Shown here: positions 52,764 to 62,720 of the stretch, in pieces
How positions within the stretch are numbered: position 1 is the first letter of the stretch
Layout: every line of letters begins with the position of its first letter
Origin: an uncultured Pelagibacteraceae bacterium
Lineage (GTDB): Bacteria > Pseudomonadota > Alphaproteobacteria > Pelagibacterales > Pelagibacteraceae
Assembly (NCBI GenBank): GCA_902613065.1
Contig: CACMFU010000002.1
Location: 93,266-157,265, forward strand
Direction of reading: 5' to 3'
Length of the DNA: 64,000 bases
The notes under the pieces: generated by a model
Databases searched by the model: none
The model's input: the letters and a program-made list of their open reading frames with translations, nothing else
What the model was told of the DNA's origin: nothing
Program-made: the position numbers and the translations under genes

Positions 52764-53918
52764 ATGACAAATAGTAGTAATTTAATTGATAGCTTAGAAG
52801 TTTATGTTCTTAATAATCCAGATGAAGTAAAGCCACATTGGGTTAGTCACTTCATTGTACCAACAGCTAATGAACTCCTGATTAAAATTAAATCTAAAGA
52901 TGGTCATTCAGGCTTTGGTTTAGCAACAAGCTACACTGATATAGCTCCTATTATCAAACCATTTTCAAATGGCTTACAAGATCTAATTATTGGTGAAGAT
53001 CCGTTTTGCCCTGAAAAAATTTATGAAAAAATTTTTAAATTAACTGATACTCGAACCAGTAGCGAAAAAGGTTGGAGCAGAGAAGCTTTAATCAGAATTT
53101 CAGCAGCTTTAGATATTGCTTGTTGGGATTTAATAGGAAAAGCATCAAACATCCCATTGTATAAATTATTTGGTGGATACAGAAATAAAATTCCTGTTTA
53201 TGTTACATGCGCTTACTACAAAGACGGTAAGGATGAAAAAGAACTAAGAGATGAAATTAAAAAATTAGTAAATATTGGTCATCAAAATTTTAAAGTTAAA
53301 GTTGGTGGACTTAGTATCAAAGAAGACGCTAAGAGATTAGAAATTATTAGAGATGAAATTGGAAATCAAAAAGGTTTAATGATTGATGTTAATAGGGCAT
53401 GGGATCTAAAAACAGCAATTGAGGGTGTAAAGGAATTTGAGAAATTTAATCCTACATGGATTGAAGAACCTGTTAGATGGGAAGATGATAGAAGAACTTT
53501 AAAACTTTTATCAAAGCAAACCAAAATTCCACTATCAGGTGGTGAAAGTGAAATAACTATTTATGGATGTAGGTCCATGATTGAAGAAGAAGCAATTCAA
53601 ATTTTACAATTTGATTGCACAATGTTTGGTGGATTTACTAATGGAAAAAAACTTTCTGCATTGTGTGAATTAAATCATATAGATGTAGCGCCACACCATG
53701 ATTGTTATATTCATGCTCCATTAGTAGCATCAACACCAGCAGGGAGAATTGTTGAGTCATTTGATGATGAGAGAGATCCTCTTCAAGCACAATTATTTGA
53801 AAATCCACACAAAATGAGTGATGGATGGATACATTTGAATGAAAAACCTGGTTTAGGTTTAGAGATTTCAGAGGCCGCGTTAAAAAAGTTCGGTAAACTG
53901 GTTTACAAAAATAAATAA
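52764..53918 (+). CDS. Mandelate racemase/muconate lactonizing enzyme (enolase superfamily)
   Basis: FKVKVGG KxK, MIDVNRAWD, WIEEPVRWED, SGGES, VAPHHDCYIHAPLV His. Confidence 0.92.
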   Translation: MTNSSNLIDSLEVYVLNNPDEVKPHWVSHFIVPTANELLIKIKSKDGHSGFGLATSYTDIAPIIKPFSNGLQDLIIGEDPFCPEKIYEKIFKLTDTRTSSEKGWSREALIRISAALDIACWDLIGKASNIPLYKLFGGYRNKIPVYVTCAYYKDGKDEKELRDEIKKLVNIGHQNFKVKVGGLSIKEDAKRLEIIRDEIGNQKGLMIDVNRAWDLKTAIEGVKEFEKFNPTWIEEPVRWEDDRRTLKLLSKQTKIPLSGGESEITIYGCRSMIEEEAIQILQFDCTMFGGFTNGKKLSALCELNHIDVAPHHDCYIHAPLVASTPAGRIVESFDDERDPLQAQLFENPHKMSDGWIHLNEKPGLGLEISEAALKKFGKLVYKNK

Positions 53919-53935
53919 ACCTTTAATTAAGTTTT

Positions 53936-56839
53936 ATGCGGTTTAATTCAGATCAGATACAAAAAATTGGTAAAGAAATTAGCAGTAAAGTAGATGGAAA
54001 AACTTTATTTGATGAATTCTCACGTGGAAGATACAGTACCGATGCTTCTGTGTATCAAATTAAACCTCTTGGTGTAGTTCTTCCAAAAGATACCAATGAT
54101 GTTTTAAGTTTAATGGAATATTCTCAAAAGAATTCTGTTCCTCTATTAGCTAGAGGTGGTGGAAGTTCTCAATGTGGTCAGACTGTTGGAGAGAGTGTTG
54201 TATTAGATTACAGCAAACATCAAAATAAAATTTTAGAACTTAATGTTGAAGAAAAATATGTATGGGTTCAACCAGGTGTCGTATTAGATCATCTAAATGC
54301 TTATTTGAAGCCTCATGGTCTTTGGTTTCCAGTAGACGTTTCAACAAGTAGTAGAGCAACTATTGGAGGAATGTCAGCTAACAATTCCTGTGGATCTAGA
54401 TCATTATATTATGGCAACATGGTTCATAACGTTTTAGCAATTGAAGCAATATTAGATGATGGCTCAATATTTAATTTTGATCAAATAAATAAGAATTATT
54501 TGGCAACAAAGAATAACCAAGATAGACTTTATAAAATCATAGATAAATTCATAGATGTAAGACAGCAGGTTGGAGGCGAAATTGATGCTAACTGGCCAAC
54601 GACACAAAGAAGAGTTGGAGGATATAACATCGATTTAATTGATCCAGAAGGATTTAATTCATCAAATCTTCTTGTTGGCTCTGAAGGAACATTGTCTTTA
54701 TTCAATAAAATAAAATTAAAATTATCAGAAATACCAAAGAATAAAATTTTAGGTGTCTGCTACTTTGATAATTTCCACCAAGCAATGGAATTATCAAAAG
54801 AGATAGTAAAATTAAAACCAACTTGTGTTGAATTGATGGACCAAAATTTATTAAATTTAGCTAAAGAAATACCAATGTATGCTGGAGGAATAAAAAAATA
54901 CATCAAAGGCAATCCAGAAGCAGTTTTGATGGTTGAATTTATTGATACAGAGAAAAGCGTATATGAAAAGAAAATAAAAGATCTAGAATATTTAGTTTTA
55001 AATCAAAACAAAAAAAATCAGTTTTCATATTATTCAGATCTATCAGAGCAGAAAGAAGTTTTTGAAATAAGAAAAGCTGGATTAAATATTTTGATGTCAA
55101 TGAAAGGCGATAGAAAACCAGTTGCCTTCATTGAAGATTGTGCAGTATCTCTAGAACACTTAGCTGACTACACAGCTAGATTAAAAGAAATATTTAAAAA
55201 ATATGGAACGAGCGGAATGTTTTATGCTCATGCATCTGTCGGAACTCTCCATGTAAGACCAGTTTTAAATATGAAATCAGACAAAGATATACAAAACATG
55301 AGATCTATATCTGAAGAAGCTTTTGAAATGGTAAAAGATTATAAAGGTTCTCATTCTGGTGAGCATGGTGATGGAATTGTTAGATCAGAATTCCATGAAA
55401 TGATGTTTGGTAAAAAAATCACAAATGCATTTGAAGAAATAAAAGATACATTCGATAGTAAAAACCTTTTAAATCCTGGAAAAATTGTTCGGCCATTTAA
55501 ATCAAATGATAGATCTCTAATGAGATACAAATCAGGTTATCAAACAGAAAATATAGATACACATTATGACTGGTCTAATTGGGGTCAATTCTCTGATGCT
55601 GTTGAGATGTGTAATAACAATGGAGCTTGTAGAAAATTAGATTCTGGTGTGATGTGTCCATCGTACAGAGTAACTAAAGAAGAAAAAGATTTAGTTCGAG
55701 GTAGAGCAAATACTTTAAGATTAGCTTTATCTAATCAACTTCCAGAAGGTTCATTTGCATCAAAAGAAATGTATGAAACCATGGAGTTATGTGTCAGCTG
55801 TAAAGCTTGTCAAAGAGAATGTCCTATGTCGGTTGATATGGCTAAAATGAAATCTGAATTTCTTTCTCATTACTATAAAAAATTTAGTATGCGAATTAAA
55901 GATAGAGTTATCTCAGATATGCCAAGACTTATTTGGTTATTAAAAATTGTTGCTCCTATATTCAACAAAGTTAAAAACCTACCACTAATCTCAACAATCG
56001 TTGAAAGGTTTGGTTTTGCAACAGCAAGGTCTATGCCTGAAGTTCAAAACCAGAATGCATTAAGAGAAATTTACGACAGTCAAACAGTATCAGAAAATAA
56101 AGTAATTCTGTTTGCAGATACATTTAATATTAATTTTGAAAATGAAAATTTAGTTTATGCAATTAAAGTACTAAATAAATTTGGATATCAGGCGGTTATA
56201 CCAAGTTTTGGTAAAGATAAATTAAAGAGACCCCTTTGTTGTGGAAGAACTTATATTTCTTACGGTCAATTAGACAAAGCCTCTGAAGAGCTTAATAGAT
56301 TTAATGATTACGTTATTCAAAATAATTATATTGATTTACCAGTTGTAGGTATTGAACCATCCTGTTTATTAACTTTTAACGATGAATATCAAACTTTAAA
56401 AAATGTGAAAAATAGAGAACAAATTAAAAATAAATTTTATCTACTTGAGGAATTTATTTTAGAACAAATAAGAAATAATAATAAAATTAAAGCAAACAAG
56501 TTTGATCAAAATGTATTAATTCATGGACACTGTCATCAAAAATCACAGGATAGAATGAAAGGGCTAACTAATCTTTTATCAGAATTAAATATTAATAATA
56601 AAATGATAGATTCTAGTTGTTGTGGTATGGCTGGTTCATTTGGATATGACAGTAAGACTTACGATGTCTCCAAAAAAATGGCAAATCTTTCTTTGATACC
56701 TGCAATCAATAATAGTGGTGAAAAAGATTTTATAGTTGCAAATGGTACGAGCTGCAGACATCAAATATCTGATTTATCTGAGAAAAAAGGTAAGCACGTC
56801 TCAGAATTATTATTTAAAATTTTTGAAACTGTTAATTAA
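53936..56839 (+). CDS. YdiJ-like FAD-binding D-2-hydroxyacid (D-lactate/D-2-hydroxyglutarate) dehydrogenase with FeS and CCG domains
   Basis: ARGGGSSQCGQTVGESVVLDYSKH (FAD_binding_4); SGEHGDGIVRSEFH; CVSCKACQRECP; HCHQKSQDRM..SSCCGMAGSFGYD. Confidence 0.92.
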   Translation: MRFNSDQIQKIGKEISSKVDGKTLFDEFSRGRYSTDASVYQIKPLGVVLPKDTNDVLSLMEYSQKNSVPLLARGGGSSQCGQTVGESVVLDYSKHQNKILELNVEEKYVWVQPGVVLDHLNAYLKPHGLWFPVDVSTSSRATIGGMSANNSCGSRSLYYGNMVHNVLAIEAILDDGSIFNFDQINKNYLATKNNQDRLYKIIDKFIDVRQQVGGEIDANWPTTQRRVGGYNIDLIDPEGFNSSNLLVGSEGTLSLFNKIKLKLSEIPKNKILGVCYFDNFHQAMELSKEIVKLKPTCVELMDQNLLNLAKEIPMYAGGIKKYIKGNPEAVLMVEFIDTEKSVYEKKIKDLEYLVLNQNKKNQFSYYSDLSEQKEVFEIRKAGLNILMSMKGDRKPVAFIEDCAVSLEHLADYTARLKEIFKKYGTSGMFYAHASVGTLHVRPVLNMKSDKDIQNMRSISEEAFEMVKDYKGSHSGEHGDGIVRSEFHEMMFGKKITNAFEEIKDTFDSKNLLNPGKIVRPFKSNDRSLMRYKSGYQTENIDTHYDWSNWGQFSDAVEMCNNNGACRKLDSGVMCPSYRVTKEEKDLVRGRANTLRLALSNQLPEGSFASKEMYETMELCVSCKACQRECPMSVDMAKMKSEFLSHYYKKFSMRIKDRVISDMPRLIWLLKIVAPIFNKVKNLPLISTIVERFGFATARSMPEVQNQNALREIYDSQTVSENKVILFADTFNINFENENLVYAIKVLNKFGYQAVIPSFGKDKLKRPLCCGRTYISYGQLDKASEELNRFNDYVIQNNYIDLPVVGIEPSCLLTFNDEYQTLKNVKNREQIKNKFYLLEEFILEQIRNNNKIKANKFDQNVLIHGHCHQKSQDRMKGLTNLLSELNINNKMIDSSCCGMAGSFGYDSKTYDVSKKMANLSLIPAINNSGEKDFIVANGTSCRHQISDLSEKKGKHVSELLFKIFETVN

Positions 56840-58029
56840 AGAATTACTTTTCTATTATAAAAATCTTTAATTTGGTCATCTTTGTAACCAAAGATTTGCA
56901 TAACTTCTTTTGTATGTTCTCCTAAGTTTGGAGCACCTTTTGATTTTTCTGTTTTACTTTTTGAAAATTTAATTGGCATACCAATAGCTGTACTTTTACC
57001 AGCTTTTTTATTATCTACTTCTATAACCATTTCTCTTTCAATTGTTTGAGGATCTTTAAACATTTCTGTTATAGAGTTAATTGGTCCGCATGGTAATCCA
57101 TTATCATCAAAGATTTTTAGCCATTCACTAGAAGTTTTTTTTATTAGTTCTTCGTTAAGAATATCAACTAATTCTTTTAAATTTTGTTTTCTATTTAAAT
57201 TTGATGAAAATTTTTCATTTTCTTGCAAGTCTTCACGACCAATTGCTTTAAGTAACATAAGCCAAGTGTTTTGATTTGAAGCACCTACCGTAATCCATTT
57301 ATCTTTTGTTTTAAAAGCTTGATAAGGAGCTGTTAAAGGATGTGCTGAACCTAATGGACCAGGCGACTTTCCTGTGGCACCTGCAATAGCAGACTGCCAG
57401 TAAGTATGAACAATACCCGCTTCATATAAAGATGTATCAACTTTTTGTCCTTCACCAGTTTTTTCTCTGTGAACTAATGCTGCTAAAATTCCACTGGCCG
57501 CAAGTAAACCAGCTGTTATATCTGTAATAGGTGCACCGACTTTCATTGGAGGTTTATCTTTGCTTTCGCCAGTAATACTCATTAATCCACTCATTCCTTG
57601 AGCGACTAAATCAAATCCTCCTTTATCTGCGTAGGGACCTGTTCTGCCATATCCAGAAATTTCACATAAAATGATTTTAGGATTAATTTCTGACATGACA
57701 TCATAACCAACTCCTAATTTTTCTAATGTCCCTTTTCTAAAATTCTCCAAAACTACATCAGAATTTTTTACCATCGTTTTAAATATCTCTATTCCATCTT
57801 TGTCTTTTAAATTTAAAGCGATACCTTTCTTATTTCTATTCATCATCATGAAAGCTGCAGACTCTCCATTAATTTCTGGTGGTAAGAAGTTTCTTGTATC
57901 ATCTCCTCCAGGTGTCTTTTCTATTTTAATTACCTCCGCACCTAGATCCGCTAACAACAATCCACATGTTGGACCAGCCATTATTTGTGCCATCTCAAGT
58001 ACACGAATGCCTTTTAATGATGCGGTCAT
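56836..58029 (-). CDS. CaiB/BaiF family CoA-transferase
   Basis: GIRVLEMAQIMAGPTCGLLLADLGAEVIKIEKTPGGDDTR; MNRNKKGIALNLKD; GPYADKGGFDLVAQGMSG. Confidence 0.95.
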   Translation of the reverse strand: MTASLKGIRVLEMAQIMAGPTCGLLLADLGAEVIKIEKTPGGDDTRNFLPPEINGESAAFMMMNRNKKGIALNLKDKDGIEIFKTMVKNSDVVLENFRKGTLEKLGVGYDVMSEINPKIILCEISGYGRTGPYADKGGFDLVAQGMSGLMSITGESKDKPPMKVGAPITDITAGLLAASGILAALVHREKTGEGQKVDTSLYEAGIVHTYWQSAIAGATGKSPGPLGSAHPLTAPYQAFKTKDKWITVGASNQNTWLMLLKAIGREDLQENEKFSSNLNRKQNLKELVDILNEELIKKTSSEWLKIFDDNGLPCGPINSITEMFKDPQTIEREMVIEVDNKKAGKSTAIGMPIKFSKSKTEKSKGAPNLGEHTKEVMQIFGYKDDQIKDFYNRKVIL

Positions 58030-58032
58030 TTA

Positions 58033-58815
58033 TTACTTATTTTTGAATTTTGGTTTTGTTTTGTTTAAGAAAGATTGATATCCAATTTTAAAGTCTTGCG
58101 TGTCGTAACATTTGTAACCAAGATTATTTATTTTCTCAGTGACTTTTCCATTTTTTATGATGTTTCTTGCAAATTGCTTATGCCACCTTGCAACTTTTGG
58201 AGCACCTTCACATATTAATTCAGCTGATTTATAAGCCTCTTTTTCAACATCTTTATCATTAACTACTCTATTAACTAGCCTCTTCTGAAATGCTTCATCA
58301 GCTCCAAAAACTCTCCCTTCAAACAATATTTCCATTGCAGTTGTGTAATTGGTTACTTTTAAAAGTACCTCGAGTTCTTTTGCAGCCATTGTTAGACCTA
58401 ATCTTTTAATTGGAACTCCAAACCTAGAACTTTTACCGCAAATTCTAATGTCACAACATCCTGCTATTTCCAATCCACCACCAACACATATTCCTTCAAT
58501 CAAAGCAATTGTTGGTATTGGGCAATCAAAAATTGCTCCAAGTGTTCCGTGTAAAAATTTACCGTAAGATTTTGCTAATTTTGATGAAGATCTTTGTTTT
58601 TTAAATTCTCCGATATCATTTCCTGGTGAAAAAGATTTACCACCCTCTCCTCTTATAATGATGCATCTTAAATTTTTATTCTTAGATAACTTTTTAAAAA
58701 CTTTGCCAAGTTCAATCCACATTGGCTTAGTCATTGCATTTAGTTTTTCTGGTCTATTGATAACAACTTCAACTAAATATTTATTTTTTTTATTTACTTT
58801 AATTAATTTGCTCAT
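58033..58815 (-). CDS. Enoyl-CoA hydratase/isomerase (crotonase) family protein
   Basis: INRPEKLNAMTKPM; GEGGKSFSPGNDIGEF; IEGICVGGGLEIAGCCDIRI. Confidence 0.93.
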   Translation of the reverse strand: MSKLIKVNKKNKYLVEVVINRPEKLNAMTKPMWIELGKVFKKLSKNKNLRCIIIRGEGGKSFSPGNDIGEFKKQRSSSKLAKSYGKFLHGTLGAIFDCPIPTIALIEGICVGGGLEIAGCCDIRICGKSSRFGVPIKRLGLTMAAKELEVLLKVTNYTTAMEILFEGRVFGADEAFQKRLVNRVVNDKDVEKEAYKSAELICEGAPKVARWHKQFARNIIKNGKVTEKINNLGYKCYDTQDFKIGYQSFLNKTKPKFKNK

Positions 58816-60099
58816 TTAGCTCCTATAAAAAAACTCAACTAATGTCATAGGTATAGCTGGTACATAAGTTACTAACATTAACAATACTAATAATACACAT
58901 ATAAAGGATATATTAGATCTTGTTACATCCCATATATCTGCTTTTGCAACAGAACAAGCCGTAACTAAAACACTTGCAACTGGTGGTGTTTGTTGACCAA
59001 TTGCTAAATTTAAAGTTACAATTATACCAAAGTGAACTGGATCAATACCTACTGCATTAACTAATGGCATTACAATTGGAACTGTTAAAATTATTGCAGC
59101 AACAGAATGTAAAAAGAAACCTATTACTAAAAGAAATACATTAAGTATTCCTAAGACTGCATATTTATTATTTGTAAAATCAATAATTGACTCTGCAACT
59201 TTTTGTGGGATTTGTTCAATTGTTAAAAATTCACCAAGTAATACAGATGCAGCTACTAATAACATTACTGATGCTGTTTGAATTGCTCCTTCACAAGCTG
59301 ACTCGTATAATCTTTTAAAATCTATTTCTTTATAAATAAATCCAATAACTAATGATGCTACAACTGCTAAACCTGCTCCTTCAGTTGCAGTTACAACTCC
59401 TCCAAAAATTCCACCTAAGATAATGATAGGTAGTAAAAATGCTAAAGCTGCATCTTTTGCAGTTTTCTTAACATTTGGAATATTAAATGTTTCTTCAACA
59501 GGAAAATTTTTACGTCTTGCAGTAATATATGCTGCTAACATTAAGAAGAAGCCACCTATTACACCCGGAACTATTCCTGCTACAAACAATTGTACTACTG
59601 AACTTTGAGCCATTACCGCATAAACAATCATTGGTATTGAAGGTGGAATAATTATTGCTAATGATGCTGAAGATGAAGTTACTGCAGCAGCGAAAGGACC
59701 AGGGTATCCTTTTTTCTTCATCGCTGGAATTAAAATAGATCCGAGTGCAGCTACATCTGCTACAGCTGAGCCAGAAATTTCAGCAAAAAACATAGAGGTA
59801 GCAATGTTAATCATGCTTAGACCACCCTTGATAAATCCAACAAGCGCTGAAGCAAAAGCTATTAATCTTCTAGAAATACCTGCACTATTCATAATTGATC
59901 CGGCTAGGATAAATAATGGAATAGCAATCAATGGGAACTTCATTGATCCATCAAACATAACGATTGCAGTATCAATTAAAAAACTTGTTCCCGTCTTCAA
60001 TACCATTGCAATAATTGTTGTTACTGCAAGGCCAATAGCGATAGGTACATTGATAGATAAAAGAAGTAGAAGAACTGCAAACATTGTAAGAATTATCAT
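58816..60099 (-). CDS. TRAP transporter large permease subunit (DctM type)
   Basis: FILAGSIMNSAGISRRL; EISGSAVADVAALGSILIPAMKKKGYPGPFAAAVTSSSASLAIIIPPSIPMI. Confidence 0.95.
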   Translation of the reverse strand: MIILTMFAVLLLLLSINVPIAIGLAVTTIIAMVLKTGTSFLIDTAIVMFDGSMKFPLIAIPLFILAGSIMNSAGISRRLIAFASALVGFIKGGLSMINIATSMFFAEISGSAVADVAALGSILIPAMKKKGYPGPFAAAVTSSSASLAIIIPPSIPMIVYAVMAQSSVVQLFVAGIVPGVIGGFFLMLAAYITARRKNFPVEETFNIPNVKKTAKDAALAFLLPIIILGGIFGGVVTATEGAGLAVVASLVIGFIYKEIDFKRLYESACEGAIQTASVMLLVAASVLLGEFLTIEQIPQKVAESIIDFTNNKYAVLGILNVFLLVIGFFLHSVAAIILTVPIVMPLVNAVGIDPVHFGIIVTLNLAIGQQTPPVASVLVTACSVAKADIWDVTRSNISFICVLLVLLMLVTYVPAIPMTLVEFFYRS

Positions 60100-60608
60100 T
60101 AAATATCTCCTGTTTGCTCGTCACCTGTTATTTGAAGAACTAAATTTTTGTAATCTTCAGGAATTCTTAAAGTTTCAGATAAAATAAATAAACATGATGC
60201 AATTGGAATAACTGATTGCACAAAAGGTTGCGGAACCCACTCTAATGTTACTAAAGTTTCTCCTGTTATAAGAGTTAAAACTAAATAACCATAGTAAGCC
60301 AACAATATTAAAAAACCATAAACAACTAATTTTGACACTACAAAGAAAATTTTTCTAAGTGCTAGTGGAAAAGCTTTAAAAATACTTGGAACACTTATAT
60401 GAGAACCTTTTAAAGCTGCATAGGCTGAACCATAATAAGTTATCCAAGCAAGCTGAACAGCTGCAACCTCGTCATACCAAACTAAAGCGCTACCAGCAAA
60501 ACGAAAAGTAACACCAAGCAAAACTGTTACTGCTAATGCTACCATCATTATAAACAGTATTAGTTTTAATATTTTTTCGTAAGAATTTATAAATTTTTGC
60601 AATTTCAT
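60099..60608 (-). CDS. TRAP transporter small permease subunit (DctQ type)
   Basis: FRFAGSALVWYDEVAAVQLAWITYYGSAYAALKGSHISV. Confidence 0.9.
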   Translation of the reverse strand: MKLQKFINSYEKILKLILFIMMVALAVTVLLGVTFRFAGSALVWYDEVAAVQLAWITYYGSAYAALKGSHISVPSIFKAFPLALRKIFFVVSKLVVYGFLILLAYYGYLVLTLITGETLVTLEWVPQPFVQSVIPIASCLFILSETLRIPEDYKNLVLQITGDEQTGDI

Positions 60609-60616
60609 TTTTTTTT

Positions 60617-60639
60617 CAGGCCCTCTGGTAGAGGGCCTG
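60617..60639 (-). promoter_or_regulatory. Perfect GC-rich hairpin between TRAP binding protein and small permease genes
   Basis: CAGGCCCTC (60617-60625), loop TGGTA, GAGGGCCTG (60631-60639); on the minus strand followed by an A-run, not a T-run. Confidence 0.7.
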
Positions 60640-60651
60640 TTACAAATTATG

Positions 60652-61626
60652 TTAATTTGCTAAAGACGATACTTTATCAATTAACGCACCACCAGTTGGT
60701 ACTTCTGACGCGAATTGATCGTATATTCCTTTACTTGCACTAATGAAAGCACCTTTGTCAGCTTCGTTAACTTGAACTCCAGCTGATTTGATAACTCCCA
60801 ATAAAGATTTTTCAAGATTAGCAGCTTCAGCGTACACAAATTTTTGTGTATCTTTAGCAGCTTGCTCTAAAATACTTTGTACATCTGCAGGAAGTTTGCT
60901 CCAGTGGTCTTTATGTACTGTTACATAAGCAGGAGTGTAAACGTGACCTGTGATTGATAAATATTTTTGAACTTCTTGGAATTTAGCACTAGCAATCTGA
61001 GCATATGGGTTTTCTTGTCCATCCATAGTTCCTGTTTTCAAAGCAGTAAATACTTCTGAGAAAGACATTGGAGTTGGGTTTGCACCATATGATTGGAACA
61101 TTTTAACTCTCCATTTTGATTTAGGTGTTCTTAATTTAATTCCTTTTAAGTCACCTGGAGTGTTAATTGGTCTAGTGTTGTTTGTGATATGTCTAAATCC
61201 ATTTTCCCAAACAGCAATAACTTTGTATCCAGTTTTATCTTCAAGATTTTTAAACATTCCTGGTAAAACTTGGCTTTCAACTTTATTCATGTGATTTCTG
61301 TCTTTAATAATGAAAGGCATATCAAATACACCGAACTCGTCATGAATAGACGCCATTACTGATGAAGGTAACCACATGTTAACTGTACCTAATTTTAGTT
61401 TTTGCATTCCTTGTTTGTCTTTACCAAGTTGCGAAGAACCAAAAACAGTTACTTTTCCTTTGCTGCCTAATCTCTCATTTGCAAGTTTAGCAAAATGATC
61501 AACTGATGCAGAAAATAAAGATCCAGGTTTTCCTACGTGTCCAAATTTTACTTCAGTTGAATTTGCTGAGAAACTTAAAAATAGAGACGATAATAAAACA
61601 ACAATTATCTTAAAATATTTGTTCAT
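60652..61626 (-). CDS. TRAP transporter substrate-binding protein (DctP type)
   Basis: Signal peptide; GHVGKPGSLFSASVDHFAKLANERLGSKGKVTVFGSSQLGKDKQGMQKLKLGTVNMW; LRTPKSKWRVKMFQSYGANPTPMSFSEVFTALKTGTMDGQENP. Confidence 0.94.
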   Translation of the reverse strand: MNKYFKIIVVLLSSLFLSFSANSTEVKFGHVGKPGSLFSASVDHFAKLANERLGSKGKVTVFGSSQLGKDKQGMQKLKLGTVNMWLPSSVMASIHDEFGVFDMPFIIKDRNHMNKVESQVLPGMFKNLEDKTGYKVIAVWENGFRHITNNTRPINTPGDLKGIKLRTPKSKWRVKMFQSYGANPTPMSFSEVFTALKTGTMDGQENPYAQIASAKFQEVQKYLSITGHVYTPAYVTVHKDHWSKLPADVQSILEQAAKDTQKFVYAEAANLEKSLLGVIKSAGVQVNEADKGAFISASKGIYDQFASEVPTGGALIDKVSSLAN

Positions 61627-61713
61627 ATTTCCCTCTTAAGTTTGTTTTTTTAAAACAGCTTACAGAAAATATGGATGCAGTGCTAGGGATTAAATTGGCG
61701 TATCGGAAAAAAA

Positions 61714-61983
61714 TTATCGATCTTTAAATTCAAGATTACCTCTAGAGTCGACACTCTTTTTGACATGCTGATAGTAGGTAGGATTATCAATCAGTCTTGA
61801 CATATCTATACCCTTATTCTCATAACGTCTTTTTATTGTCATTCTTGGGATTATTACGAGGTTCATATTATCAATGAAGTCCTCGGTCCATTCTTTTTCT
61901 ATCTTATCCTTGACCAATCTTTTCAAAAATACTCTTAAATCAGAACAACTAAGGTGTTTAATTTTTTCGTTATACAATACCAT
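61714..61983 (-). CDS. Hypothetical protein (89 aa)
   Basis: Good-length ORF; charged, no recognised family. Confidence 0.6.
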   Translation of the reverse strand: MVLYNEKIKHLSCSDLRVFLKRLVKDKIEKEWTEDFIDNMNLVIIPRMTIKRRYENKGIDMSRLIDNPTYYQHVKKSVDSRGNLEFKDR

Positions 61984-62007
61984 TTTGATGAATATATAAT
62001 CTTGGTA

Positions 62008-62709
62008 TTATCTTGCAAGTTTAATGAATATATCTCCCATGCCTGACTGAAGCTGATCTAATGGAGTATTGTTTCGAAGAGTGCAATATCTGCCTGTCAC
62101 CTGGTGCCTGTCTATGGCATTAACATTATATTGAGTGCAGGTTTTGGCTTTATGTAATAAACCAATGACTAGTTTTCCATCTACTACTGAAACTTGTTTC
62201 GTATCTAAATCATTTCCGTTACAAAAATATTTTTTGTTTACCCTTTCAGGAAAATCTGTTTTCCCACAAGGATTTTCAATTGTGAAAACATAAAATTCTT
62301 TTTCTATGCCTTTAAATTTATGTTTCATTTTAGTAGTTTTTGAATATTTCATTAAATCGCAGGAACACGGTATGCAGCATCTATAATATTCACCACATAT
62401 CTTTTTGCCTGTATTGTTTTCAGTTAAATAAACATATTCTGGAACAGCATTTGGACTTATTAAAGAACCTGATACCGCACAGTATAGTTTGTTATATTCT
62501 ACAAAATCTTCATAAGAGATATCTTTATCAATTATATATTTAAAAAATTTAGGACCTGCTGCATTTCTATTTCTGTCTGGGAAAATTTTATTCCAATCAT
62601 TAACGATATCTTGATAATAGTTTTTTTCTTGAGAATTTGCTGAATTTATTGGAATTGAAAAAAAAATAACAAATATAATAAGACTAAGTATATTTTTAAT
62701 ACTGTACAT
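62008..62709 (-). CDS. Secreted cysteine-rich protein of unknown function
   Basis: Signal-peptide-like N-terminus; CGEYYRCCIPCSCDLMKYSK; further Cys at ENPCGKTD, YFCNGND, AKTCTQY, GRYCTLRN. Confidence 0.7.
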   Translation of the reverse strand: MYSIKNILSLIIFVIFFSIPINSANSQEKNYYQDIVNDWNKIFPDRNRNAAGPKFFKYIIDKDISYEDFVEYNKLYCAVSGSLISPNAVPEYVYLTENNTGKKICGEYYRCCIPCSCDLMKYSKTTKMKHKFKGIEKEFYVFTIENPCGKTDFPERVNKKYFCNGNDLDTKQVSVVDGKLVIGLLHKAKTCTQYNVNAIDRHQVTGRYCTLRNNTPLDQLQSGMGDIFIKLAR

Positions 62710-62720
62710 TAATTAATGAT

